A stretch of DNA of 64,000 bases from Microbacteriaceae bacterium X2B (GCA_005502445.1 SCPB01000007.1:1-64000); one strand, 5' to 3'; shown: positions 1 to 12,372, counted from the first letter of the stretch. Notes: generated by a model from the sequence alone, not told the origin. Translations and numbers: made by a program.

Positions 1-2
1 CC

Positions 3-92
3 CTCGCCAACGCCATCATCATCGTCCGACGCCTCATCCGCGAAGGATGGACCCGCTACCGCTGGACCGGCCGCCCCCACCGAAAACCATGA
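3..92 (+). pseudogene. C-terminal end of a transposase (partial, runs off left edge)
   Basis: The frame opens at the window edge and encodes 29 residues beginning LANAIIIVRRLIREGWTRY and ending in a basic tail before TGA. The basic tail with paired Trp/Arg resembles the C-terminus of DDE transposases of actinobacterial insertion sequences (IS1380/IS5-like; family assignment is from memory and uncertain). The stop is followed without a gap by an in-frame IclR remnant, which suggests that the right end of an insertion sequence lies just downstream of this stop. The rest of the element is outside the window. Confidence 0.45.
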
Positions 93-452
93 CCTATCCG
101 CGCGACCTCTAAGCAGATCCTCGCCGAACTCAGTCCCTCCCAGCGCGCCGACTACCTCTCGCGCCACCCGCCGGCCGAGCTCACCCCGCACACCATCACG
201 GACCGCCGCACCCTGTTCGGCCTGTTGAACAGTCCCATCGCGGCGACCGTCGACCGCGAGGAGTACGCGATCGGCTACGACTGCATCGCCGTCCCCGTGC
301 GCGCTCCCGGCGTCATCGCCTCGCTCGCCATCTCACTGCCGAGCGACCGGCTGCCGCGCGACCTCAGCACGTCCATCCGGGCGCTCCAGTCGTCCGCCGC
401 AGCTCTGTCGCTCCAGTTCGGAACCATGCGATTCGGCCAGTTCACCATGTGA
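93..452 (+). pseudogene. 3' remnant of an IclR-family regulator, cut by an insertion sequence
   Basis: Reading on in the same frame as the transposase tail, roughly 119 codons follow with no credible native start. The text matches the C-terminal effector domain of IclR regulators: a segment on RADYLSRHP and LTPHTITD, then EEYAIGYDCIAVPVRAPG and a final helix before TGA at 450-452. The N-terminal winged helix is missing, so the gene is decapitated by the element to its left; a short TTG-started form at 225 would have no DNA-binding domain. IclR regulators often sit beside the catabolic genes they control, so this was plausibly the local regulator of the dehydrogenase operon that starts at 543. 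Confidence 0.7.
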
Positions 453-542
453 AATCCCGGTCGTGCCGCGCGCCGCTCGGGGCTCGTATCCTCATGCTCA
501 TCGGGCGCGACACCGTCGTCGCGACCGGCACCCGGAGGAGCG

Positions 543-1556
543 ATGATGACGACCGCACCCGCTGTACTCAGCGACGACACGCGACGCGATCTGCTGCAGA
601 CGATGGTTCTCATCAGGACCTTCGAAGAGGCGATCCGGCGCGAGTACTACGCCGACAAGCTGCCCGCTTTCGACATCGGAGCCGGCCTCGTGCCGGGTGA
701 GATGCATCTGTCGGCGGGCCAGGAGCCCGTCGCCGCGGGGGTCTGCGCGCACCTGACCGCCGATGACGCGCTCACGGCCACGCACCGACCCCATCACCTC
801 GCGATCGCGCACGGAGTCGCGCTGCGGCCGATGACGGCAGAGATCTTCGGCCGCGAGACCGGCCTGGGGCGCGGACGCGGCGGCCACATGCATCTCTTCG
901 ACCCGGCCACGCATTTCTCCTGCTCGGGCATCATCGCCGAGGGGCTCGCCCCGGCGCTCGGCCAGGCCTTCGCCTTCCAGAAGCGGGGCAGCGATCGCAT
1001 CGCCGTCGCCGTGACCGGCGAGGGGGCGGCCAACCAGGGTGCCTTCCACGAGTCGCTCAACCTGGCGGCCCTCTGGAACCTACCCGTCGTCTTCGTGGTG
1101 GAGGACAACGACTGGGGCATCTCGGTGCCGCGAGCCCGGTCGACGGCGGTGCCCTCGAACGCGACGCGAGCAGCGGCATACGGCATTCCGGGCATCCGCG
1201 TCGAAGACAACTCGGTCGAAGCGGTTCACGCGGCAGCCGGTGAAGCGGTCGAACGCGCCCGCGCGGGCGGGGGACCCACGCTCATCGAAGTGCACACCCT
1301 CCGCCTGTGGGGCCATTTCGAGGGGGACGCCGAAGGCTACCGGCCCGAGCTCGCCACGGTCTCGGCGCACGACCCGATCCCCGCCTACCGGCGTCAGCTC
1401 ACCGACGCCGCCGTGCTGACCGACGAGCAGTTCGAGGCGATGCAGACCGCCGCCCTCGAGAAGGTCGACGACGCCATCGCGTTCGCGAAGGACTCCGCCG
1501 CACCCGACCCGCTCGACCGCCTCAGCTACGTGTTCGCCGAAGGAGCCCACTCATGA
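543..1556 (+). CDS. Thiamine-dependent dehydrogenase E1 component, alpha subunit
   Basis: 337 residues, the usual length for the alpha subunit of heterotetrameric 2-oxoacid or acetoin dehydrogenases, which decarboxylate the substrate on thiamine diphosphate. The ThDP/Mg motif GEGAANQG lies at residues 159-166, after a glycine-rich GRGRGGHMHLFD segment at about 109-120 and before VVEDNDWGIS. The start follows a GGAGGAG ribosome site at 534-540. The stop overlaps the next start as ATGA, so the two subunits are translationally coupled. The specific substrate (acetoin, pyruvate or branched-chain oxoacid) cannot be read from the sequence; no E2 catalytic core or E3 is encoded with it. Confidence 0.88.
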   Translation: MMTTAPAVLSDDTRRDLLQTMVLIRTFEEAIRREYYADKLPAFDIGAGLVPGEMHLSAGQEPVAAGVCAHLTADDALTATHRPHHLAIAHGVALRPMTAEIFGRETGLGRGRGGHMHLFDPATHFSCSGIIAEGLAPALGQAFAFQKRGSDRIAVAVTGEGAANQGAFHESLNLAALWNLPVVFVVEDNDWGISVPRARSTAVPSNATRAAAYGIPGIRVEDNSVEAVHAAAGEAVERARAGGGPTLIEVHTLRLWGHFEGDAEGYRPELATVSAHDPIPAYRRQLTDAAVLTDEQFEAMQTAALEKVDDAIAFAKDSAAPDPLDRLSYVFAEGAHS

Positions 1557-2611
1557 CCACGACCGTCCACGACCGTGCGATCCTGCTGCCCGTCGAACCC
1601 GACGCCGGCAAGCGCAAGCTCTCGACCGCGAAGGCGATCCAGGAGGCGATCGGTCAGCGAATGGAGCGCGACGACTCGGTCTTCGTCATGGGCGAGGATG
1701 TCGGACCGTACGGCGGCATCTTCTCCTCCACGACGGGACTGATCGACCGATTCGGCCCCGAGCGCATCCTCGACACCCCCATCTCCGAGACCGCCTTCAT
1801 CGGGCTGGGCATCGGCGCGGCGGTCGAAGGGATGCGCCCCGTCGTCGAACTCATGTTCGCCGACTTCTTCGGGGTCTGCATGGATCAGATCTACAACCAC
1901 ATGGCGAAGATCCACTTCGAGTCGGGCGGCAATGTGCGCGTGCCCATGGTGCTCATGATGGCGGCCGGCGGCGGCTACTCCGATGGCGCGCAGCACTCGC
2001 AGTGCCTGTGGGGCACCTTCGCGCACCTCCCGGGGATGAAGGTCGTCGTGCCGTCGAACCCCTACGACGCGAAGGGCCTGATGGCGGCCGCGATCGACAG
2101 CGACGACCCCGTGATCTACATCTTCCACAAAGGGGTGATGGGCCTCGGCTGGATGGCCAAGAATCCGCGCTCGATCGGCGCGGTCCCCGAGGAGGAGTAC
2201 GCCGTGCCGATCGGCAAGGCTCGGGTCGCGCGCGAGGGGGTCGACGTCACGATCGTGACGATCTCGTTGTCGGTGCACCACAGCCTCGACGTGGCCGAGA
2301 AGCTGGCGGGCGAGGGGATCGACGTCGAGGTGATCGACCTGCGCAGTCTCGTGCCGCTCGATCGCGAGGCGATCGTGCGCTCGGTCGGCAAGACCGGCCG
2401 GCTGATCGTCGTCGATGAGGACTACCAGTCGTTCGGGCTCTCGGGCGAAGTGATCGCGGCGGTCGTCGAGCGCGATCCGGGGCTGCTGAAGCGGGTCTCG
2501 CGCGTCTGCGTGCCCGACGTCCCCATCCCGTACGCGAGAGAGCTCGAGCACGCCGTGCTGCCGACCCCGGCTCGCATCGAGGCGGCAGTGCGCGAGGCCA
2601 TGGCGACGTGA
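1553..2611 (+). CDS. Thiamine-dependent dehydrogenase E1 component, beta subunit
   Basis: 352 residues from the ATG that overlaps the alpha-subunit stop. It shows the transketolase pyrimidine-binding domain (VFVMGEDVGPYGGIF early, then DTPISETAFIGLGIGAA) and the C-terminal transketolase domain (VEVIDLRSLVPLDREAI, then VVDEDYQSFG). It pairs with the upstream subunit to form the alpha2beta2 E1 enzyme in the cytosol. The last bases overlap the GTG of the next gene as GTGA, continuing the tight operon. The extra N-terminal stretch of about 20 residues before STAKAIQEAI is longer than in many homologues. Confidence 0.88.
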   Translation: MTTTVHDRAILLPVEPDAGKRKLSTAKAIQEAIGQRMERDDSVFVMGEDVGPYGGIFSSTTGLIDRFGPERILDTPISETAFIGLGIGAAVEGMRPVVELMFADFFGVCMDQIYNHMAKIHFESGGNVRVPMVLMMAAGGGYSDGAQHSQCLWGTFAHLPGMKVVVPSNPYDAKGLMAAAIDSDDPVIYIFHKGVMGLGWMAKNPRSIGAVPEEEYAVPIGKARVAREGVDVTIVTISLSVHHSLDVAEKLAGEGIDVEVIDLRSLVPLDREAIVRSVGKTGRLIVVDEDYQSFGLSGEVIAAVVERDPGLLKRVSRVCVPDVPIPYARELEHAVLPTPARIEAAVREAMAT

Positions 2612-2841
2612 GCGAAGAGGTTCGGTTCCCGCTCATGTCGACCACCGAGGGCGCGGTCGGCGTGATCGTGACCTGGTTCGTCGACGACGGCGACAAGGTG
2701 ACGCCGCAGACGATGATCGCCGAGGTCGCGATGGACAAGGTCGACGCCGAAGTGCACGCGTCGACGTCCGGCGTCATCACGTTGCTCGCGGCCGAGGGCA
2801 GCGAGGTCGTGCAGGGTTCGGTGATCGCCCGGGTCGAGTGA
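2608..2841 (+). CDS. Free-standing lipoyl (biotinyl-lipoyl) domain protein
   Basis: A 77-residue protein that is only a lipoyl domain. The lipoylation lysine is K44 in the hairpin turn AMDKVDAEV, with the usual flanking glycines. It starts at a GTG overlapping the E1 beta stop. Normally this domain is the N-terminal part of the E2 acyltransferase. Here no subunit-binding domain or catalytic core follows; the next gene is lysC after a 207-base gap. It probably acts as a discrete swinging-arm protein between E1 and an E2 core encoded elsewhere. A second free lipoyl protein with its lysine also at position 44 lies at 34690-34935. Confidence 0.85.
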   Translation: MSEEVRFPLMSTTEGAVGVIVTWFVDDGDKVTPQTMIAEVAMDKVDAEVHASTSGVITLLAAEGSEVVQGSVIARVE

Positions 2842-2893
2842 CGCCGAGCGCGGGGGTGACCGTGCGCATGCCGGGGCGGGCACGTGACCCCGC

Positions 2894-3048
2894 TACAATC
2901 GACGCAAGGCCCGCCGCCGCCGTCGTGCCGCGCGTCCGGCTGACGAGGGCGGCCACACCACGACCTCGGCTGCGAGCACCAGCACCGTCTCCGATCGAGG
3001 CGGCGTCCGGGCGCGACACCCGCCCCACCCAGTCCCAGGAGTTCCGCC
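2894..3048 (+). promoter_or_regulatory. Probable lysC promoter -10 element and long leader
   Basis: A good -10 hexamer TACAAT lies at 2894-2899. No convincing -35 is found 17 bases upstream. Transcription from about 2906 would give a leader of roughly 140 bases before the lysC GTG, enough for regulation by a leader peptide or structure, although no clear attenuator is seen. The gap 2842-2893 holds nothing recognisable. Confidence 0.4.
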
Positions 3049-5381
<2,333 letters not shown>

Positions 5382-5466
5382 GCGCGCCCGGTGTCGGTCC
5401 TCGGCTGCACGTCAGGGCCGGGTTGTGGTCTCGACGGGCAATCGCGCGCCCCGGTAGCGTCGAACA

Positions 5467-6156
5467 GTGCACATGACCCGCCGACGCGCACTGCTCGCGG
5501 CCCTCGCCGCGATCGCGACCCCCGCTCTCGTCGGCTGCGTCGCCTCCGCACCGGCCGGCCCGCCCGCATCCGGTGAGGGGGTCGGCGAGGGCGACGGCCC
5601 GCTCGTCGCCTTCTACGGCGACTCGTACACGCTCGGCACCGGCGCGAGCGACGCGAGCAAGCGGTGGTCGTCGATCATCGCCTCCGACCGCGGCTGGCGC
5701 GAGTTCAACCCGAGCGTCAACGGGCTCGGGTATGTGCGCAACCGTCCGTTCGTCGGGGAAGGCGATCTGCCGTCGTCGATCATCGAGCAGGAGCCAGACA
5801 TCGTCTTCGTCACGATGGGGCTCAACGACAACTTCGACTACGAGCGCGTAGGCGAGGGCATCCGCGAGGCGATGATCGCCGATTTCGACCGACTCATCGC
5901 GGGCCTGCCCGACGCACGGTTCATCGTCGTCGAGCCGTTCTGGTACACCGATGAGCGGCCGGAGTCGGTCGAGGTCATCATCGGCTGGCAGCGCGAGCAG
6001 GCCGAGCGCATCGGCGCCGACTACATCGCCGGCGCCTCGCGCTGGATCGAAGGGCGCCCCGACTGGATGGCGATCGACGGCCTGCACCCCAACGACGCCG
6101 GCTACGCGGCGATGGCCGAGCGCATGGATTCCGTGCTCGAGAGGCTCGGCCTGTGA
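5467..6156 (+). CDS. SGNH/GDSL-type hydrolase, predicted lipoprotein
   Basis: 229 residues with an Arg-rich N-terminus, a short hydrophobic segment and a lipobox LVGC at about residues 21-24, so probably an exported lipoprotein. The SGNH signatures are present: GDSY (nucleophile Ser), MGLND, and the C-terminal DGLHPND with the catalytic Asp-His pair. Substrate unknown (ester or acyl groups). The start may be GTG 5467 or ATG 5473. A TAGCGT -10-like element at 5455-5460 sits six bases before the GTG, pointing to a leaderless mRNA starting there. It overlaps the next SGNH gene by four bases. Confidence 0.8.
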   Translation: MHMTRRRALLAALAAIATPALVGCVASAPAGPPASGEGVGEGDGPLVAFYGDSYTLGTGASDASKRWSSIIASDRGWREFNPSVNGLGYVRNRPFVGEGDLPSSIIEQEPDIVFVTMGLNDNFDYERVGEGIREAMIADFDRLIAGLPDARFIVVEPFWYTDERPESVEVIIGWQREQAERIGADYIAGASRWIEGRPDWMAIDGLHPNDAGYAAMAERMDSVLERLGL

Positions 6157-6968
6157 TCGTTTCCAGTTACGCTGCGATCGGCGACAGCTTCACCGAGGGG
6201 CTCGGCGACGAGCTGCCCGACGGCACGCCGCGTGGCTGGGCCGACTTCGTGGCGCTCGGGCTCGCGGCGGCGTACGCTGCTGCGCGCGGCGGCGCCGGCG
6301 GCGCGACGGGCGTCCCCGCGCAGCCCTTCGGCTACGCCAACTTCGCCATCCGCGGCCGGCTCCTCGGCCCGATCCTCGCCGAACAGCTCGCCCCCGCGAT
6401 CGCCCTCGGCCCCGACCTGCTGACGATCAACGGCGGAGGCAACGACATCATGCGCCCGCGGGTGTCGGTGGCATCGACGGCCGACCGCCTCGTGGCCGCC
6501 GCCGGCGAGGCCGCGGCGGCGGGCATCCGCGTCGCGCTCGTCAGCGGAGCCGACCCGACGCGCCACCTGCCGCTCGGCCCGCTCATCAAGGCGCGCGGCG
6601 ACGAGCTCGCGGTCGCGGTGCGCGCCCGGCTCGCCGGCACCGGCATCGCCTTCGTCGACAACTGGTCGGATGCGGCGCTCACCGACCTGAGGTACTGGTC
6701 GATCGACCGCCTCCACCTCAACGCCTTCGGCCACGCCCGCGTCGCCGGCAATGTGCTCGCGGCCCTCGGCGTCGAGGTGCCGGCGGCCGCGCACGCGCCG
6801 TACGCGGTCGGCGAGCGGCTCGACATCGCGCGCCCGCGCACCGCCGAGTACTGGCGGCAGTACGTGCTGCCGTGGATCGGCCGTCGTCTCACCGGCCGCT
6901 CATCGGGCGACGGGCGCACGGCGAAGCGGCCGACGCTGCTGCCGGTCGAGGTGCTCGGGGAGGGCTGA
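6153..6968 (+). CDS. SGNH/GDSL-type hydrolase, cytoplasmic
   Basis: 271 residues starting at a GTG that overlaps the preceding stop. No signal peptide. It shows IGDSFTEG near the start (Ser nucleophile), NGGGNDIM, and DRLHLNAFGH as the Asp/His box. The family resembles GDSL esterases widespread in actinobacteria. It forms a two-gene unit with the lipoprotein SGNH hydrolase, one exported and one intracellular; the pair may act sequentially on an acylated substrate, but that is inference. The C-terminal ~50 residues are rich in Arg and Gly. Confidence 0.8.
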   Translation: MIVSSYAAIGDSFTEGLGDELPDGTPRGWADFVALGLAAAYAAARGGAGGATGVPAQPFGYANFAIRGRLLGPILAEQLAPAIALGPDLLTINGGGNDIMRPRVSVASTADRLVAAAGEAAAAGIRVALVSGADPTRHLPLGPLIKARGDELAVAVRARLAGTGIAFVDNWSDAALTDLRYWSIDRLHLNAFGHARVAGNVLAALGVEVPAAAHAPYAVGERLDIARPRTAEYWRQYVLPWIGRRLTGRSSGDGRTAKRPTLLPVEVLGEG

Positions 6969-6984
6969 GCGTCTGGCGGGCGAC

Positions 6985-7794
6985 TCAGGCAGGGGCGTCG
7001 GGAATCGGCGCGGTGCCCGGCCCGCCGTCGCGGCGCCCGGCGCGGTGCGCGCGGATCGCCCGCACCGTCAACTGCGCGACGACGAACAGCAGCAGGAGCC
7101 CGAACAGGATGCCCGCCAGCTGGGGCGGGATCACGAACGCGAGCGCGACGCCGCCGAACGAGGCGCACCCCGCCGCGATGCCCACGACGAGCCCGTCGCG
7201 CACGTCCACCATATGCGCGCGCACGTTTGCGACCGTGCCAGACAGGGCCGTCGGGATCATCGCCAGCAGCGATGTCCCCTTCGCGACGAGGTCGCCGAAG
7301 CCGAACAGCGCGATCATTACCGGGACCGCGATGACACCGCCGCCGATGCCGAACATGCCCGAGGCGATGCCCATGCCGAAGCCGAGCACGACGAGCCAGA
7401 CGATCGCCGCTGCGCTGAGGGCGAAGGTGCCGTCGCGCTCCACCTCGACGAGGATCAGCCGGGCCGCGATCAGGAGCAGGAAGACGATGAACAGCCAGCG
7501 CAGCCACCCGAGCGGCAGCGTGCGCAGCAGCCAGGCGCCGATCGGGGCGCCGACGACGGCTCCCGCGGCGATGAGGCCGGCGGCGAGCCAATCGATCTCG
7601 CCCTGGACCCCGTAGCCGATGGTGCCGACGACCGCGCTCGGCACGATCGCGACGAGCGACGTGGCGGATGCCCTCCGCTGATCCATCCCCGCCATGAGCA
7701 TCAGCAGCGGGACCATGACGATGCCGCCGCCGACGCCGAACATCCCCGAAAGAAGTCCCCCGACCACGCCGACGAGAAGAAGGGGCAGAATCAC
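6985..7794 (-). CDS. TauE/SafE-family sulfite/anion exporter-like membrane protein
   Basis: 269 residues with about eight hydrophobic segments in two homologous halves. Each half begins with a glycine-rich loop typical of the family: SGMFGVGGGIVMVP near residue 15 and SGMFGIGGGVIAVP near residue 145. Family members export small anions such as sulfite or sulfoacetate; the substrate here is unknown. It starts at GTG 7794 and is divergent from mqo; the 61 bases between them carry both promoters. Confidence 0.85.
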   Translation of the reverse strand: MILPLLLVGVVGGLLSGMFGVGGGIVMVPLLMLMAGMDQRRASATSLVAIVPSAVVGTIGYGVQGEIDWLAAGLIAAGAVVGAPIGAWLLRTLPLGWLRWLFIVFLLLIAARLILVEVERDGTFALSAAAIVWLVVLGFGMGIASGMFGIGGGVIAVPVMIALFGFGDLVAKGTSLLAMIPTALSGTVANVRAHMVDVRDGLVVGIAAGCASFGGVALAFVIPPQLAGILFGLLLLFVVAQLTVRAIRAHRAGRRDGGPGTAPIPDAPA

Positions 7795-7855
7795 CGGGCC
7801 AGCCTAGGCGACCGGCGGCGGGCATCCGTAAATCGCCTCGGTAGACTCGACGCTC

Positions 7856-9328
7856 GTGAGCGAACGCATCGACGTGGCCCTGATCGGCGGGGGCATCATG
7901 AGCGCGACCCTCGGCACGCTGCTGCAGCAGCTGGAGCCCGAGTGGACGATCCGCATCTACGAGCGTCTGAGCGAGGTCGCTCTCGAGAGCTCGAACCCGT
8001 GGAACAACGCCGGCACCGGCCACGCCGCCCTGTGCGAGCTCAACTACACCCCCGAGCGCCCCGACGGCACGATCGACATCGTCAACGCGGTGAAGGTCAA
8101 CGAGCAGTTCCAGATCTCGCGGCAGTTCTGGTCGTACCTCGTGGGCGAGGGGCTGCTGCCCGAGCCGAAGGCGTTCCTCACCGCCACCCCGCACATGAGC
8201 CTCGTGTGGGGCGAGGCGAACGTCGCCTACCTGCGCAAGCGCTTCGATGCGCTCAAGGACCACCCGCTCTTCGCCGGGATGGAGTACAGCGAGGACGCGG
8301 CGCAGATCCGCCGCTGGGCGCCCCTGGTGATCCCGGGCCGCCCGAAGAGCCAGCCCATCGCGGCGACGTACATGCCTGCTGGCACCGACGTCGACTTCGG
8401 CGCCCTCACGCGACTGCTCGTCGACGGTCTCGTCGCGAACGGCGCCGAGCTCAGGGTCGAGCATCGCGTCACGGGGTTGAAGAAGCTGCCCGATGGCGCC
8501 TGGCGCGTGGCGTTGCGGCACGAGGTCGGCGGCACGCCGCTCGAGGTCGAGGCGCGGTTCGTGTTCGTCGGCGCGGGCGGGCACGCGCTGCCCCTGCTGC
8601 AGAAGAGCGGGATTCCCGAGATCAGGGGCTTCGGCGGGTTCCCGATCAGCGGCGAATGGCTGCGTTGCGACAACCCCGCGGTCGTGTCGAAGCACCTCGC
8701 CAAGGTCTACGGCAAGGCCTCGGTCGGCGCCCCGCCGATGTCGGTGCCGCACCTCGACACGCGCGTGGTCGACGGGCAGGCCTCGCTGCTGTTCGGCCCC
8801 TACGCCGGATTCAGCCCGAAGTTCTTGAAGACCGGGTCGTGGCTCGACCTGTTCGCCTCGATCCGCTGGCACAACATCGTGCCGATGCTGCAGGTGGGTC
8901 TGCGCAACGTCGACCTCGTGAAGTACCTCCTCGGCGAGCTGCTCGCGAACCGCGAGGATCGGCTGCGCTCGCTGCGCGAGTTCTACCCGAAGGCGGACGG
9001 CAAGGACTGGTACAAGATGGTCGCCGGTCAGCGCGTGCAGGTCATCAAGCGCGACCCCGAGAAGGGCGGCGTGCTGCAGTTCGGCACCGAGGTCGTCGCG
9101 TCGGCCGACGGTACGATCGCCGGGCTGCTCGGCGCCTCGCCGGGCGCCTCGACCGCGGCGCCGATCATGCTCGAGCTCATCGAACGCTGCTTCCCCGACC
9201 GCATCGCGGGGTGGAAGCCGACGCTCACGCGCATGATCCCCTCCTACGGCGGCAGCGTCAGCGGCGACGCGAAGAAGGCCGACCGCATCCTCAGCGCGAC
9301 GGCGAAGGCGCTCGCGATCGCCCGGTAG
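7856..9328 (+). CDS. mqo: Malate:quinone oxidoreductase
   Basis: 490 residues, normal length for this membrane-associated FAD enzyme that oxidises malate and passes electrons to quinone. The N-terminal FAD-binding GGGIMSATLG is at about residues 10-19, followed by SSNPWNNAGTGHAALCELNYTP, a hallmark region of Mqo. The C-terminal end has GLLGASPGASTAAPIM and SYGGS. The start is GTG 7856, eight bases after TAGACT (7842-7847), fitting a leaderless transcript. Confidence 0.95.
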   Translation: MSERIDVALIGGGIMSATLGTLLQQLEPEWTIRIYERLSEVALESSNPWNNAGTGHAALCELNYTPERPDGTIDIVNAVKVNEQFQISRQFWSYLVGEGLLPEPKAFLTATPHMSLVWGEANVAYLRKRFDALKDHPLFAGMEYSEDAAQIRRWAPLVIPGRPKSQPIAATYMPAGTDVDFGALTRLLVDGLVANGAELRVEHRVTGLKKLPDGAWRVALRHEVGGTPLEVEARFVFVGAGGHALPLLQKSGIPEIRGFGGFPISGEWLRCDNPAVVSKHLAKVYGKASVGAPPMSVPHLDTRVVDGQASLLFGPYAGFSPKFLKTGSWLDLFASIRWHNIVPMLQVGLRNVDLVKYLLGELLANREDRLRSLREFYPKADGKDWYKMVAGQRVQVIKRDPEKGGVLQFGTEVVASADGTIAGLLGASPGASTAAPIMLELIERCFPDRIAGWKPTLTRMIPSYGGSVSGDAKKADRILSATAKALAIAR

Positions 9329-9350
9329 AGGGGTGAGCGGTCACGCTCCG

Positions 9351-9401
9351 CGCCCCCCGACTCCGCTCTGTCGGCTCGGCGCCCCCCGACTCCGCTCTGT
9401 C
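9351..9401. repeat. 22-bp direct repeat, two copies
   Basis: The 22-base sequence CGCCCCCCGACTCCGCTCTG plus TC occurs at 9351-9372 and again at 9380-9401, a period of 29 bases, just after the mqo stop. It is not part of any credible ORF. The 478-base gap 9329-9806 carries no gene; it holds this repeat, a large hairpin and an iterated GGCCGGCAGGG motif. Confidence 0.85.
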
Positions 9402-9420
9402 CCGGCTCCCCCTCGCTCGT

Positions 9421-9477
9421 CCTTCCACAAGTACGGAGCCGGTGAATGCAGTTCACGCACTCCGTACGTGTGGAAGG
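9421..9477. terminator. Large two-tier hairpin downstream of mqo
   Basis: Arms of 18 bases at 9421-9438 (CCTTCCACAAGTACGGAG) and 9460-9477 match at 17 positions and enclose a 21-base loop that itself contains a GTGAA/TTCAC stem (9442-9446 with 9451-9455). No U-tract follows. It probably ends mqo transcription or is a mobile palindromic element. Confidence 0.6.
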
Positions 9478-9559
9478 CCGGCCGGGGGCGCTTGCAGGAG
9501 AGGCCGGCAGGGGTACTTATGGACGGTCGGCAGGGGCCCGTGTGGAAGGGCCGGCAGGG
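9476..9559. repeat. Four phased copies of GGCCGGCAGGG
   Basis: Near-identical 11-base motifs start at 9476 (GGCCGGCCGGG), 9502 (GGCCGGCAGGG), 9525 (GGTCGGCAGGG) and 9549 (GGCCGGCAGGG), spaced 23-26 bases, i.e. about two helical turns. The remaining 9560-9794 is GC-rich and shows no gene or clear structure. Function unknown; could be a degenerate intergenic repeat. Confidence 0.55.
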
Positions 9560-9806
9560 CAAGGAAAGTCGAGCTGTGAGCGCGTTCCGCGCGTCCGCCC
9601 CCCGGGCGTCGCCCGCGAAGCTCCGCGGCCTGCCCACGAGGCCCAGCGGCCCGCCCGCATGATCCGACCCTCCTGCTGACGAGAAGTGCATCGCCGCCTG
9701 GTGCGACAGGCAGGCTCAGGGCGAGCGTGACGGCAGAGCCGACGGCGGTTGCCGCAGGCGGTCTGCCGGTATTCCGCCGTCGGCTCCGCGGGTCTAGCGT
9801 GAGCGC

Positions 9807-11215
9807 ATGACAGCGTCCGAGCACGACTTCCGTCAGCCACTCGATCGCGCCCACGCCGCGGCCCTCGACTGGCTGCGCTCGCTCGAGTCGCGACCCGTGC
9901 CGTTCAGCGCGACCGCCGACGATATCCTCGCCGAGTTGCCCGCGACGGTGCAGCAGGGGCCTCTCGACCCGACCGCCGTCGTCGACGAACTCGTGCGCGT
10001 CGTCGAACCCGGCCTCATGGCCATTCCCTCCGGCCGCTTCTTCGGATGGGTCATGGGCGGGTCGCTGCCCGCCGCGCTCGCCTCCGACTGGCTCGTGAGC
10101 GCGTGGGACCAGAACACCGGCCTCCGCTTCGCAACCCCGGCGATGGCTGCGATCGAGGAGGCAGCCGGGCGCTGGCTGCTCGACCTGCTCGCTCTGCCCG
10201 CGACCGCCGATGTCGGGTTCACGACCGGTGCGACGATGGCGAACTTCGTCGGCATCGTCGCCGGTCGTGACCGGGTGCTGCAGCGTCAGGGCTGGAGCGT
10301 CGCCGCCGACGGTCTCGCGGGCGCGCCGCGCGTCGCGGTCCTGACGGGTGCGGAGGTGCATTTCTCGGTCGAGCTCGCCCTGCGCAATGCCGGGCTCGGG
10401 GCTCCGATGCGCATCGCCGTCGACGCCGAGGGCCGCATGCGGCCCGACGCGCTCGCGGCTGCGCTCGCGGAGGTCGAGGGGCCCGCGATCGTCTGCCTGC
10501 AGGCGGGCAACATCCACTCAGGAGCGTTCGACCCGATGACCGAGTGCATCGCCGCGGCACGCGAGCACGGAGCGTGGGTGCACGTCGACGGAGCGTTCGG
10601 GCTCTGGGCGGCGGCCAGCCCCGCCCTGCGGGACCACGTCGCGGGCCTCGAGCTCGCCGACTCGTGGGCGACCGACGCGCACAAGACCCTCAATGTGCCC
10701 TACGACTGCGGCATCGCCGTCGTTGCCGACACGGCCGCGCTGCGGGCGGCCTTCGGCGGGCGCACGAGCTATCTCATCCAGCTCGACGACGCGCCGTCCG
10801 ACCCCTTCGAGCGCGTGCCCGAGCTCTCGCGCCGCGCCCGAGGGGTGCCGGTGTTCGCCGCGCTGCGCCAGCTCGGGCGCTCGGGCGTCGTCGCGCTCGT
10901 CGACCGGCTCGCCTCCACAGCCCGTGCCCTGGCCGAGCAGATCGGCGCGCTGCCGGGAGTCGAAGTGCTCAACGAGGTCGTCTTCACCCAGGTCTGCCTC
11001 GCCTTCGGCGACGACGATCGCACGCAGCGCGTGACGCGCGCGCTCATCGCCGATGGCGCGGTGTGGATGTCCGGGTCCCGCTGGCAGGACCGCGACATCC
11101 TGCGCATCTCGGTCAGCAACTGGTCGACCGATGTCGACGACGTGGCGACGGCGGTCGCCGCCGTGCGCCGGGCGATGGCGGCGGCCGACGCCGCGCCCGC
11201 CGCGTCCGTGGCGCC

Positions 11216-11219
<4 letters not shown>
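9807..11219 (+). CDS. PLP-dependent group II decarboxylase/aminotransferase-like protein
   Basis: 470 residues with the fold of aromatic amino acid or glutamate decarboxylases. Visible landmarks: GWVMGGSLPAALASDW early, FTTGATMANFVGI (PLP phosphate site) around residue 138, AGNIHSGAFDP, HVDGAFGLW (PLP-binding Asp) and the Schiff-base lysine in DAHKTLNVPYDCG near residue 295. Substrate specificity is not visible. ATG follows TAGCGT (9795-9800) by six bases, a leaderless arrangement. Its 3' end overlaps the convergent galK by four bases. Confidence 0.82.

Positions 11220-12372
<1,153 letters not shown>

Noticed and set aside
6332-8872. 846-codon minus-strand frame across the SGNH, TauE and mqo genes
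   Set aside because: It is antisense to three recognised genes, has no domain and a composition typical of GC shadow frames.
9421-9477. CRISPR repeat
   Set aside because: Only one hairpin and no regular spacers; no cas genes anywhere in the window.
9333-9691. Several 70-116 codon frames in the gap after mqo
   Set aside because: They overlap each other on both strands, contain the direct repeats and hairpin, and show no protein-like pattern or ribosome site.
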